The notes beneath the pieces are model-generated. The model was given only the letters and a program-made list of their open reading frames with translations, was not told where the DNA came from and made no database searches. From Ampelocalamus luodianensis (lineage: Eukaryota > Streptophyta > Magnoliopsida > Poales > Poaceae): DNA of 64,000 nucleotides. Position 1 is the first letter of the stretch, and every line of letters starts with the position of its first letter. Position numbers and translations under genes: made by a program. The stretch lies in NCBI GenBank assembly GCA_036346255.1, contig CM070636.1, forward strand, positions 29,581,539-29,645,538. The letters run 5' to 3'. This document shows, piece after piece, positions 12,601 to 25,000 of this stretch.

Positions 12601-14880
12601 ATTAGTAGCACTTAAAAATTCATTTAATGATGTAATAGACACGAGTAATTCCTGTGAATCCTAAAAATAGAAATTTGATGTTAGGAAATCCTCTGTTATC
12701 ATACTATAATGTGAAATAGGTTTTGCACATGTTTTTATTTTCGAGAGTGCATTATGCTAGTTTTGCATCTTAGGAAAATCATAACTAAATCATTTTAACT
12801 CCAAATGACCTGAAATTTTATATGGGTTACCTCTATACCAGAGGTAGCTACCATAAAACTTTCAGGCCAAAATCTTTCTAGAAAATATTTTTGCTACTGT
12901 GCTAATTATGGTAGAAAATGAGTTCTTAGGTAATATCTTTTGCACCACAAATCCAAATTAGGTTTTTCCAGCTTTCTATGTCTTGGTATATTCGTATTTC
13001 ACCTTGTGTATAAGTTTCACGCATTTGGATAATTTTTGCTTGCTCTTTTGTTAAGTGTTGCTAGTCTTATTGGTTGTTCTTGGTTCTTTTGCCTTCGCTT
13101 AGGGTTCGACATTTATGTAATCCCGAGAGCGACCCTCCACAACAGTTTGAGCAACAAAGAAGAAGGCAAGCAGTTTGATCATGTTAATCCCAAAGATTTT
13201 AAGTATTTATGTTGATTACAAATTCTATGTATGCATTGCTACTTTGTGTTAATAGTTGGCCTAGTAGATGCATTTCCTTAGCAAATGATTATCCTCTACT
13301 ACCATGAGCCTAGGTTACTTGCTGTGATTTAGAGTTCATGGATGGGCTCTTGTCACTTAGTAGTTTACTTAATTAATTGCTTAGCCATGCTTAGTTTCGT
13401 AGAATGGGCTGTTATCGACTTGTCGATAACCTTGATCACTTAAAACTTATTATGATTATGATTTCCACCTTGTGCCATGTCTACTTATGAAAACTAAAAC
13501 TGAAAACAAAAAGATTTAGACTTGGGCACAATGGTATGATGGTGTGATTTTTGGGTGTGATCGAATGGTGCCCGAGTCAACAAGGACCTAACATCTTGTT
13601 ACACTAAACCAAGCATTTTAGCGTGCATAACCACATTAGAGGGTATGGGACCTCTCTTGACTTAGTACTTTGGCGTGTATTGACTCCGAGTCGCAGTGGA
13701 GTCGCAGGAGGGATGGTGTTGGGAGCATTGTAGTGTCCGGAAAGACTTCACCCGTGATGGGATTTGTTGTCTTCTGGCTTGCAATGTAAGCATATGGGTT
13801 TCTATCCATATGAGCTCGTAGTTAATACACAAGATTGGAAATGTCTCGAGGACTTAGCCGGCCAGCATACCTTCTGAGTGTGCTTGTGGCTTGAAGGCGA
13901 TCGAAGTGTGGGTACATTGGTACACCCTGCAGGTTAAAACTATTCGAATAGCCTCGTCCTAGGTTATGGACACGCTTGGCAAGGTCTTTCAAGAGTTAGA
14001 CTACAACCTTTTAAATTAAAACTTGATGGGTGGTACGAATCGTGATTCGTGCTATGTTGTGGTGGCTATTGGGATAGTCACTTCCAGTGGTTACTTGTAT
14101 GTATCTTTACTTATCTGTTACTTTGATAACAAAACAGATTTGCAAACTCGCTTTTGAAATATATTACTTTATTGCAAATAAAGTTGGCTTCATGCAAATG
14201 AGACATACAACCTCCACCTAAATAAGCTTGCATGTAGTTTATGAATAGGTCCGCTATTCCACACGTCGATCTTTATGTACAAAGACAATCTTTGTACTCG
14301 GATGCTATGCTTAATTGTTTCATTGCAGAGGAAGAAGGTGAGCTCGAGGGGCCTCACTTTTGTGAGTGTGTTGTGGTAGCTTATGGGCGACTAGCTTATG
14401 CGGCCTCGGTTGCCTTGTGGGTGTATGGCTAACCTGGCCGACTTTTGTTCTAGCCATCTTATGGCACCTTTGCTTCACTGTCATTCTTGTATATTGTTCT
14501 ATTTGGCCATCGGCTCTCTTTTGTAATAACTTTACTTTATGTATGTTGTTGTTGGACTTAGTGATGTATGTTGTATGGAAATGATGTGTAATTTTGTGAT
14601 GATGTGCATATGTTGCAATTCTGGGAAACATATGCCCATCGAGGCTTAGAATGTTTAATTAGTAATGCTAGAACCAATTGGAGGTTAAGTGTTACTAGTT
14701 AAATATTCCGGGTCCTCACACTGACCCCCCAAGATTTAGGCGCTGCAACGCCGACCATGGCCGGGATGGCGCCAAACAAGAAGTTGCCAAGCCCGATGAG
14801 CGTGTTCAGCTTTCCCCCGATGTAGAGCTCCAGCTGCAGCGTGCCGGTGATCTTGTTCGACGAGAGGTAGGGGAGGGAGC
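9640..14880 (-). pseudogene. BAM-like LRR receptor-kinase fragment split by a solo LTR
   Basis: On the minus strand, 14880-14726 reads an LRR stretch containing GGKLNTLIGLGNFLFGAIP, and 9725-9668 continues with SLSNNQLTSALPVSIGNFS. These match successive leucine-rich repeats of the BAM (Barely Any Meristem) class of plasma-membrane LRR receptor kinases. Between the two halves sits a 4995-bp solo LTR with target duplication ctgac. Removing the LTR and one ctgac puts the second half in frame with the first (…KSWGV then SLSNNQ). Compared with the family, about two repeats are missing between GAIP and AMVGVAAP, and the flanks diverge quickly (GC-rich low-complexity DNA upstream, unrelated residues after NFS). 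No kinase domain is present. It was already a gene shard before the LTR inserted. Confidence 0.75.
9726..14720 (+). mobile_element. Very long (4995 bp) solo LTR, Gypsy/LARD-like
   Basis: It starts TGTAACATCCCAAATTTTG and ends GGGTCCTCACA, and is flanked by the perfect 5-bp target duplication ctgac (9721-9725 and 14721-14725). No gag, pol, primer-binding site or internal second LTR was found, so it is best read as a solo LTR left by LTR-LTR recombination. A TATA box (CTATAAA, 10741-10747) precedes a pyrimidine-rich leader, as in a U3/R boundary. An AT-rich core follows (12230-13080), then a distal landmark at 13915-13980 shared with the 3250-7868 block. LTRs of 4-6 kb are typical of large retrotransposon derivatives in grasses. 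Small frames inside it (for example 11729-12259 minus) show no known domain. Confidence 0.85.
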
Positions 14881-15260
14881 CGGTGGAGGAGGAGGCGTTG
14901 CCGCATCGGGGGAGGAGGGATCGAGGGAGTCGGGGGAGGCGCCACCGCATCGGGGGAGGAGGGACCGAGGGAGTCCGGGGAGGAGGCGTTGCAGAAGAAG
15001 GTGCACCGGGGAGGAGGGAGGTGGAGGAGGGCGACACAGAGGAGGTTGGGGAGATCCAGTCCGGTCTGATCCGAGAGGAGGTGCGCCGTGCAGGAGGCCG
15101 TGGGAGGATGGAGTCGGGGGAGGTGGAAGCTAGGGAGGAGGGCACCCGGGGAGGAGGAGGAGGTGGGTGTGCGAGCGTGAGAGTGGGCGTGGGAGGAGGG
15201 AGTTGAGCGGGCGGGCGGGGAGAGGGGCGCTGGCTGGCGGGGGCTTTTATGGAGTGGCAA
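14881..15260. repeat. GC-rich, GGA/TCC-biased low-complexity DNA
   Basis: Imperfect repeats of a purine-rich unit (gggggaggagggatcgaggg and variants) give long but meaningless Ser/Pro or Arg/Gly-rich frames on both strands. The repeat near 14905-14990 is roughly 60 bp long (cgccaccgcatcgggggagg… repeated). It carries no gene. Confidence 0.5.
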
Positions 15261-15504
15261 TCAGCGGGTTATTATCCCTGAACTTCGGAGGTAATTTGGG
15301 AATGGAGGTTGCGGGAAGTTGTGGAAGCTCTCTGTGGGCGACTTCCTGCTTCCGACTTCCACACGTTGTAACCGGAAATGGCTTCGGTGAAAAGAGACTA
15401 CGAAACGCCCCTTGTTTGGAATGGTTTTCAGTTTTTCCGAGCGAAAACTGAAAGTTGAAACCGTCCCAAACCGACGCTACAGCTAGCCGGAGCAGCTCGT
15501 GGGC

Positions 15505-15573
15505 AGCCGGCATTACGGCCCGGCCGTGGACATGTGGGCCCTCGGGTCAGTGGTGGCCGAGCTCCTGACAAGC
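15505..15573 (+). pseudogene. CMGC/CDK-type protein kinase shard (subdomain IX)
   Basis: The frame reads SRHYGPAVDMWALGSVVAEL followed by LTS. The pattern Y-G-P-A-V-D-M-W-A-L-G-x-[VI]-x-A-E-L-L is kinase subdomain IX of CDK- and MAK-type kinases, including the invariant D-x-W-x-x-G. No other kinase subdomain lies on either side; the sequence becomes unrelated after LTS and before SRH. It lies about 280 bp upstream of the NUP188 start codon on the same strand, so it is a captured or relic exon piece and not a working gene. Confidence 0.65.
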
Positions 15574-15699
15574 TGCAATCATCTACCAAAAAAAGAAGCA
15601 ATAAAAAAAAGCCCAGAAGCTAAACAGGCCACAAGGACATGTACAGCCGACGCCCTAGACACAGAAGCTACGGCCCAGCAATCCCTGAACCCTTGCCAA

Positions 15700-15857
15700 A
15701 AATTTCACTTCTAAACACAACATAAAACCCTCTTCTTCCTCTAACCCTCGTTCGCTTTGTTCCCTTCCCTTCTCCACTCAAAAAGCACCAGCAGAATTGA
15801 GCGCGGCCGCGCGGGATCTCGAGCCTAGGGTTTCCGGGCCGCTACCCCTCACCACCC
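15700..15857 (+). promoter_or_regulatory. NUP188 proximal promoter and 5' leader (inferred)
   Basis: A pyrimidine-rich patch (ccctcttcttcctctaaccctcg, 15728 onward) and CTCC-rich leader precede the start codon, with no convincing TATA box. A telo-box-like AGGGTTT lies near 15827, and GCCCA site-II-like elements lie near 15612 and 15672. TATA-less, telo-box plus site-II promoters are common for plant housekeeping genes, which would suit a structural nucleoporin. The transcription start is not determined. Confidence 0.4.
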
Positions 15858-16013
15858 ATGGCGAGCGGCGTCGCCGCCATCTCTACCGCTGCCGCTGGCG
15901 GCGGTGGCACCAAGACCGCGACCGCCTCGCTGTGGTGGGACCCCTTCGTCGCCCTCTCCGACGACCTCGACTGCGCCGCCGCTTCCCCCTCCGCCGCCAT
16001 CCCAGACTCCCTC
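15858..16013 (+). CDS. NUP188: NUP188 exon 1 (start codon)
   Basis: It encodes residues 1-52: a low-complexity Ala/Gly/Thr leader, then SLWWDPF and an acidic stretch. It is strongly GC-rich, unlike the later exons, which fits the 5' GC gradient of grass genes. The donor is CTC|GTAAGC. There is no in-frame ATG upstream before stops, and SLWWDPF aligns with the conserved plant N-terminus. Confidence 0.9.
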
Positions 16014-19000
16014 GTAAGCTTCACTTCCATTCTTCCAGCCCCCCGCCCCTCGCTCACAAACCCTAGCGGCCGTAACTAACCTGCGGTTTCTGGCTTCCGT
16101 GCTGCAGGCGGAGCGGATCAAGGGCCACCACGCGTGGCTCCGCGGGGCGGTCTCCATGTTCGGGAAGCCGAACGAGGCGTCGAGGAGCGCGCTGGACGCC
16201 GCGGAGGTCGCAGCCGGGGAGCACCGCCTCGCCATCAAGCCCGAGCTCAAGGAGGCTGCGCTTCGCCTCAGCAAATGCCTGGTAATTTGTTGCCCTTGCT
16301 TCCATTTCGTGCTTCCAAGTGGGTAGGGCGTGCTCAGTGAAGGCTGGATTGAGATGGCCATTAGCTCAAATTTGAAAAACAGAGGCGGGGTATGTTTAAC
16401 TCAGAAGTAGTGAATTGTACGGAGTGGCGAAACCTTTTTGATGCCTAAGCACATCTGCATCGATGTTTTTGAATTGGGGAGAACGGGTGGTATCCACAAA
16501 CATGTCAGTACTTGGGAGTTCTTAATTTTGACCTAAGTGTTTGTCAAACAAATATTGGTGGAGTCGAATGTCTTGCTTGATGAAAATATCCATGACATCC
16601 TGCTATTTGATGTAAATTTTGGGTCACAGTAAAAGTTAGTGGATTGAGGTAACATATGTTATATATCATGTTCACAATCGTAATGATTTACATGCACTTG
16701 TGGAGCTATTTGTTTAAACAAAAAAGCTGTGCACTTCTGCTGTAGTGCCGCATTTAATTTTTATATTTTCTCAGAACTTGGATGAGGTGCAGTCATACAT
16801 TCTGGTTAAACGATCTTCAGAAAGCACTCCAACAGCTCATGATGCCGATGCTGAAGAGTTTCTTCGTCTGGTATGTTCCTGTGAGTTTTTTTTCTTCAAA
16901 AGATGTTCTTCCTGTCTACCATGACTTCTGTTAATAGTAGAAAGCCAACGTTTTAATGTAGCTTATTACAATTGCACATTGTTTTTGAATAGTGTTCAGT
17001 CTAGTTTTCTTCTCTTTTACATCACATGTTGTTAGAAGTTCTGGTTCCCATTCATACAAATTACAATAGGTGTTTTTCAAGTTACATTACAATGATCAAT
17101 TGTTAAATTATGAGTGTACTGCTGAATGGACACTTTACTGCACCCTGGTAGTTCATTTGATCATTCTCACTATTTCATAAAGTGATCAAACAAATTTAGC
17201 TCATCAAGTTATTGCAGTCTGGGATCTCAAAAAGTAGCACCTGTGATGTCCACTAAAAAGATCTTTTTCTATTATTGAGCAAAGCTACCATTTAATCACA
17301 GATAATTGTTTGAAAATGCTATCTTGTATCTTATAACTTCCCTTTAACAGAGAAAAGAATTCTATGAGTGCACGTTTGGTATGCTCAACTGGATCTTACT
17401 CATGCTAAAGATGAAATTTGTGAAGTGCATGTTGAAAAATACTAGAGTTATTGCACTTTGCTAATTCAGGCTAGTGGATGCACGCTGCTTAAATTTTCTT
17501 TAGTTTCAAGGTTCTGTAATTGTGATATTTCATGTGACTTGGTCTAGTATCCATCCTGCTTTTTGAATAATGTTGCCTTTTTTTGAAGGTATCGATACAA
17601 TATTACCTTGAGCGTCAATGCTTGCTGAAGTGCATTCGGAGAATCTTTGTTCACACAAGTAAGTCTGTATAGTTTGTTGAGAAAAAATATTATGATAAAA
17701 AGACTTAGTTTGCCATTTTTACCTCTTGATTCCATACAGCTTTTATTCTCAGTTTACTTTAGTAGTTAGCATGTGTTTCTTATCCAACATTGGTGATTGT
17801 TTCCCAGATATGTTTTAATATAGCTTTGTCAATTGAATCAACCTTTTCTTTTCCATATAACTGTTTTGGCAATGCTCTGAAGTCAAGTAGTGTTAAATGG
17901 TGTGTGCATCTACATGTTTTTATCATTTCACTTGTGGTCCAGACTCCAGAAAATGATCTACCACACTTGTTCGCGCAAGCCATGAGTTGGGGTTGGCTAC
18001 CATGGCTGGGGTTTGGGTTTGGCAATGTCTACCTGATGGAAACTAAAAACTAGTAAGTCAGGGAAGATTTCATGTGAAAACCCATTTTTCAGTGGAAACA
18101 TGAAAACCATTTTAATTCACTCACCAAAACGACATGAAAAATTCCAATAAAAAGCTGTACTTCTCAATTTAATAGAACTATGTGTAAATTTTCAAGTTCA
18201 AATTCAATCTATGTTTAGAGTAATAAAAATTAGAAAATTCTGACAAATGATAAATCAAAGGAAAAAAGGACAATAATTACTTGTTATGACCCAGCATCTA
18301 CTACAATACGAGGCTACCAATGCTGAGCCTCACTGGCAGCTTAGGTGCTAGTTGCCTGTGTAGGATCACTTTAGAGATTAGATTCCTTAAGAATTGTGTA
18401 TCCCTTTCCGTATTCAATTGTATTTTTTCTTAACGTCAGATTCGAGTAAGTCTGTTAGGACATGGGATATATATATTCCTAAGCAGATTGGAATAAAAAT
18501 CAAGCAAGGTAATAATCTTACCGCCTCAAGGGCTTCTCTGCTTTGCCTCGCTCTCCCGCTCATCACCACGCGCCTCGCGCCGCGGCAGATCGGCTCAGCC
18601 GCCATCGCCTCGCTTACGCCTTGCGCAGCAGAGGAGGATCTCGATCCTATCAACTCGTATCGCGATGCCGGCGACGATGACAAGGAGACGCCCACCGGTG
18701 CGCCGCCGATCGCCACCGACGCCATCTGCGAAGGCTCCGCCGACATCGCCAAAGAACTAGCCAATCTTCCACCCGGCCGGCGCCCGTGGAGCACCAAAGC
18801 AGCGCCCGTGATCGACGCGCCATGTCCCGTGGTTTTCTTTCGGATGGCGAGGTACGGGCGCGATGTCGCCACCACGCCACTGGCGCCCACCATTCCTCAT
18901 GCGCGCGCCATCACCCATCGCGCCATCCGCCTCTTCCCATCCACAAGATCAATTTTCCTGTGTCTCCTTCTCCGCCGCCCATGGTGGCTCCGCTGTACGC

Positions 19001-22000
19001 CGCTTCACTCGCTACACCGCCGCTCGCAATGGGCGCAACGCCCGGGTTTGGCGTGCCTGTTCAAAGAAGCTCGATTCTCTCCTATGACGGCAAGGAAGAT
19101 CCTCGAATCGCTCCATCGCCGCGAGCGCTTTTTCCGGGGGCTGCGACGCTGACGCAGACGTATGGCTCGCGTCATATCACCTTAAGGGCTGCCCGGACTT
19201 GGTATTATGCCATGGAACAGATGAGGTATGCCGCCTTGGGAGCGGTTCAAAGACTTGTGCCATCAACTGCCGCCGGGCAATCCGCAGAATCGCCTTGCCG
19301 AACTTGCTCGCTTACCCTTCCACGCACGATGCACAGACTATCCGAGCGCTCAACGCTACTGGTGTGCCATACAACACATCTTCTTCCCGCCCAAAAGGCG
19401 GAACTCTTTCGGGGCCTTCCGAGCACATCCGTGTCGACGCCGAGCCCGGAGCCTCCGACCGCAGACGGCCATGCATCTAGCTCGAGCCTCACGACGCCGC
19501 GCCACGCCTTCCATATCGGCAGACAGCGCAGCGGACTACTCGCCCTTTCCCGCGACCGCAGATGACGTTGAACACGCCGCGCGCCTACCGCAGCACGACG
19601 GTGGGCGCAAGCGCCACTACCCGCGCCGCCTCATCGACCACGCCCCACTGGCCGTCCGCCGCTTGACACCACCGAGATGACCGAGCGCCGCCGTCGTGGG
19701 CGGCTACAACCGTGATTTAACCGACGTGAGAGGTCACGTGCGGCGCCGTTTCTACCTTGAGGTCACCGACTATCTCAATGACGACACGGGGCCGACGAGG
19801 CGCCACGGCGTTCCGGAGGAGACGCGGTAGAAGAACCGGCCGTGTCTCTACACGCCATCGCGCAAGATCCGTACTTCCAAGAGACATTCCACCTCCACGC
19901 CTACATCAACGGCCACCGGCTCGCCTCCTTGACAATGCGGTTCGACCCACAACTTCATCAACGCCGACGTGATGCGCCGCATTGGTCTCGTGGACGTCCG
20001 GACGCCTTTGCGAGTCACGGTGGCCAACGTGATCGCGCGTTGCGTCGCGGTTCGCGCACAACGAGACATGCGCATTGGACACGAGGAGTTTTCCATCGAT
20101 CGCCTCAGCATCAATTTGGGTGGCTTTGACCTCGTCCCTGCGTGGACTACCTCCGACACCGGGCCCCATCCTATGGGACTTGGACGACCTCTGCATGGCC
20201 TTCACCAGGGGCCCGCCGCGTTATGGAAGGGCATTGGCTCACTCGCGACGACATAGGGCGGCCGATGCTTCACGCCATCAACGGCTCTCCACAGCAGCGG
20301 CCGCCGACCGCCTACTACAGCAGATGAGGTGCTCTTCGACATGCCCAATGCCGCCACGCAGACGCCTCACGACCACCGTGATTCACTCCATCGCCAAGAC
20401 GGCACCGGTGGCCGCCCGCTTTACCGCTACCGCGCAGCTCCGTATGACGAGCTGGAGCGCGCCGCGCCGCAATGCCGAGCAAGGCATAATACGACCGAGT
20501 ACCTCTCCATTTTCGCCACGGCCGGGTCCGGAAGCCGACGCTTCTGGCGATTCTCGATCGACTACGTGGCACGAACGACAAGACGCCCAAGGACAAATTT
20601 CGATTCCGGCTGTCGATGAGCTCTCGGACGAACTCCATGGCGCCAAGTTCTTCACTAAGCCGATTTACTGGCCCGCTATCATCGTCCGGACGCGCCAGAG
20701 ACATCGAGAAGACGGCGTTCAACCCACCACGCACTTCGAAGTTTCGCCATGCCTTTCGGTCTCTCCAACGCGCCGATGACATTTGAGCACTCATGAATGA
20801 TGTCCTCCGCCATTCCTCCGCAGTTCGTGCTCGTCTTCTTCAACGGTATTCGATTTGCATACCGCCCCGTCCGAGCACCGCAAAGACGCCCGCCTCGCTG
20901 ACGCGCGCGCGCCTACCGCCTACTACGAAAGGACGGCGTTCTTCGGCACCGCCCGCCGCCTACCTAGGCCACGTCATCTCCGCCAACGGTGTCGCCATGG
21001 GCAGCGATAAGGTGACCGCTGCCTCGGCCGCGAGCCCGCTTCGCCGGCGCGCGCGCTTCCTCGGGTTGGCAGCTACACGGAAGTTCATCCGGACTTTGGC
21101 ACCATCGCGCGCCATCGACCCGTCTCATCGCGCAAAGAAGCTTTCGCTTGGACGCGGGAGGCCGCTGAGGCTTTCACGGCACTCAAGCGTGCACTCTCGT
21201 CAGGACCGGTACTGCAAATGCCGGACTTCGACAGGGAGTTCATCGTCGATCGCGACGCCGCACGGGTTCGCGCCAGTTACACAAGGGCGGACTTCTCTTT
21301 TTCATCGGCCTTCACGCGCGCCACTACAAGTCGGCGACCTACGAGCGCGAGCTCATTGGTCTAGTCCAGCCGTTCGCAGCGAGCGCGCGTACCTCTGGGG
21401 CGCGTTTTCGTCCGCACCGACCACTACACTGGTTCCTATTGATCGCTCTCCACCGCTCCCAAAGATCGCGATCGGCAAGTTGTTCGGGTTCGACTTCGCG
21501 GTTGAGTACCGCCCGGGGCGCCTCAACTCGGTGGCCGACGCACTCTCACGCCGCGACACAGATACCCCCACCGACACAGCAGTACTCCATGTCATCTCCG
21601 GGCCCTCGTCCCGCCTTCTCGACGAGATCCGCGCCACGACAGACGGCGACGCCGAGGCAGGCCAACTACGCCAACAACTCCGGAACGCCTCTCTCGGTCC
21701 CCCATGGCGCACAGTGATGGCTTCCTGCTCCACGGCAAGCGTATTTTCGTCCCGGCGCATACCGACTTACGCCCGGCAGTGATTGCGCTCGCTCATGCAC
21801 CGCCACGAGGAATCGAAGACACTCCAGCGCGCGCGAGGATTTCTATATACCGCGATAGGTGCTCGCCCGTGATTTCGCTCGCACATGCATCACCGCCAAC
21901 GCAACAAGACACCGACCGCAACTGCGCGGCAGCCTCTTGCACCGCCGAAATACCATCCAGGTATGGCGGACATCTCGATGGACTTCATCGAGGTCTTCCC

Positions 22001-25000
22001 AAGGTCCACGGAAATCCGTCATCCCGACCGCCGCCGACCGCTTCCAAGTATGCGCACTTCATCGCCTCACCACCCGCATTTCGGCGCAGACGGCCGCACG
22101 CGCCTTCTTCGAGGGCATCGCTCGGGCTACACGGCTTCCCACATCTATCGCCGCGATGGCGTGATCCGGTCTTCACTACCACATGTGGCGCGACCTCTTC
22201 AAGATGGCAGCGCTGCTACGCCGAGCACTGCCCACCCCGCATGCACGGCGGCGATCCAAGTCGTCAACAAGGTGATTGCCATGTACCTCCGTTGCGCCAC
22301 TGGGGACCGGCCTCGCGCATGGGTTGACTGGCTTCCATGGGCAGAGTACTGCTACAACACATCGTTCCATACGGCACTCCGCACCACGCCATTCCAGGTC
22401 GTCTATGGACGACCTCCACAATCGTTGTTGCCACACACAACCGGAACTGCTCAGACGGAGGCAGTAGATACCCTCCTACATGACCGCGACGCCTTCCTGA
22501 CCGAGGTTCGCCAGCACCTTCTCCAGGCCCAGCAGTATGCCAAGCGCCACTACGACGATCATCACCGGGAGTTGGTGTTCGAGGTGGGGGATTGGGTGTG
22601 GCTCCGTCTCCTGCACCGCCCGACGCACTCGTTGGATCACCGCCCCAGGGGCAAGCTCGGTCCACGCTACGAGCCCGCTTCGTCATCGAACGATTGGGCA
22701 GTGGCGACGCCTCCACCGCCCGAGGAGCCCGGCTTCACGACGTTTTCCATGTGGGACTACTCAAACCGCTCGCTGGCGATCCTCCGACCATGCCTCCCGC
22801 CGCCACCGGCGGGACGGCCGATCGCTGACCACCCCGAGCGCGTGCTGCGCGCTCCAATCTATGGCCGGGCACCGGCACGCCCTCGTCAAGTGGCATGGCT
22901 TGCCCACCGAGGACGCAACCCGGAGCTGCTGCAGGACTTCAAGGAGCTCTACCCGATGTTCACTCGAGGACGAGCTGTTTTGAGCGCGGAGAGATGTTAT
23001 GACCGCATCTACTACGGCGCCGAGGCGGCCGGCTAGGCCTCACCACAGCGATTAGGTGCTAGTTGCCCGAGAGGGATCACTTTAGAGATTAGATTCCTTA
23101 AGAATTGTGTATCCCTTCCGTATTCAATTCGTATTTCCTTTCTTAACAGTTCAGATTCGAGTAAGTCCATAGGACATGGGATATATATTCCTAAGCAGTA
23201 TTGGAATAAAAATCAAGCAAGGTAATAATCTTACCGGCCTCAAGGGCTTCCTCTGCTTTGCCTGCTCTCCCGCCTCATCACCACGGCGCTCTGCGCCGCG
23301 GCAGACCGGGCTCCAGCCCCCGCCTACTGCCCTTACGCCTTGCGCAGCAGAGGGAGGATCTCTGATCCTATCATTACTATTCACGGTCAACTTCTTTTTT
23401 GTCTCTTTTAACACATGTTGAGTTTGAAGTTGCAATTTTAAAGGGTGCTACATCACTTTAAATCAAAGGATTTTTTCATGTTGATTTGGTCCCTAAACCA
23501 AATTTGTTTTCATGCTTCCACCAAAAGATGGATTTCCACCTGATAGCTTTCCAATAAGTTAGGCATCACCCTCAAAAAATGTCCTGAACTATTTCAATCA
23601 TTCCTTTATGTAGCTATGTTTCCTATATCTAAATCTTATGTTTTTTTTTTATCGAAATTTGAAATATAAATGTTTGAATAATGAAGTTAGTATTCTCCAA
23701 CATAGGTATGCTTTTCTTAACATATCAAATTTAGAACAAGAAGTCAGACTAAACAACCCATTTGACGCGTCGGGGGTACTCGAACACCGGAGATAGGGAT
23801 TTAGTGATATAAAAATAAGTAAATTCAAGGAAGAGCTTTCCTTTTTTTATTGGCCTATTCGTTTTCAAACTGAATCTCTCATGCTCTATTTGTCACCATA
23901 TACAGATGATGGTTCTGATTCAACTGATGCCATTAGAGAAGAGGCATCACTATTGATTAGTGAAGAGATGGAACAGCGACTACTATCCATCATTGAAGAG
24001 TCCCTTGCAGCTGCATTTTCTTTAAAAGCAGTATGTTATATGCTGACCTAATTCTAATTTAACGATAAACAGGACATTGCATGTCATTTTATCAACTTAT
24101 CATCCTTTCATTCTTGAGTCGCGGCACCTACTTTGTCATGCTTGGCAGTCCATCTTCCATGCCTGCTACCTAATGAGGTTGTATTGCCTCCACCTGTGCA
24201 TGCCCAATTTTATTTCAAAGCTCTATATGTGATTGAATTTGAGTTCACTGCACTCTTTATATTCCAATATATTGAAAACTTGAGAGTCCTCAGCTATTAG
24301 CAATACCAGTATGTCTTGAACGAACTTGTTTTGTATGATAACTTAAGAGCTAATTAATTTCTAGAGCAAGCTATTAAGCTAAGATTCTATTTAGCACATT
24401 ACTGATACCAATGGACTTCTGTTTTTACATGAGAAAATAAATTTGTGAAGGAATCAGCTAAACTTGATAAGCATATATGTAATTTTTTTGTATCTGCTGC
24501 TGCGATCTTGAATCCTTATTGAATTCATATTTTCAAATGTAATTGCTTGAGGCACACACATGAAGGACATGTTTTGGTTAGGCTATTGGGAATAAAGACA
24601 ACTATGTTTTTTCTGGTCATCTGATCATGCTTTGGAGTTTGAATTCTTTAATACTACCTCCAATTGCAAATATAAATCACCCTAAAATCCATGCCGTTCA
24701 AACATTTTTAGGTTTGAACATCAATATATAAAGAATTACCTAGATTGACAACATGAAATCGGCATTACTAGATCCGTTGTGTAATATACTTTCATAACAT
24801 ATAATTGTTTTTATTTGAAATAACATATTTTCGTAGAAATTGATGGTCAAAGTTTCACCTTGGAGACCGTGTCAAATTGTCAATGTTCAAGATGACTTAT
24901 ATTTGCAATTGGAGGGAGTATCTTTAGGCCACTTATGTTACAATCTGGCTTATTCAGCCTGTTGCAAATGAGTCAAATAAGTTAACTTATGGAATACGGG

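Larger units (their letters stand above)
18282..23373 (+). mobile_element. Decayed Ty3/Gypsy element (chromodomain type) in intron 4
   Basis: A complete but broken LTR retrotransposon of 5092 bp. LTRs lie at 18282-18652 and 22995-23373, both starting TGTTATGACC and ending CCTATCA, and the element is flanked by the perfect 5-bp duplication ttact (18277-18281, 23374-23378). Order inside: degenerate primer-binding site (18657-18671), gag, protease, reverse transcriptase, RNase H, integrase, chromodomain, then a purine-rich tract ending at 22994. gag precedes pol and integrase follows RNase H, which is Gypsy order. The frame shifts many times, mainly by single-base gaps, so it cannot encode an active product. 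It lies in the same orientation as NUP188. Confidence 0.92.

Noticed and set aside
14883..15206. Overlapping Gly/Arg-rich and Ser/Pro-rich frames on both strands
   Set aside because: Purine-biased low-complexity repeats produce open frames on both strands; no conserved motif.
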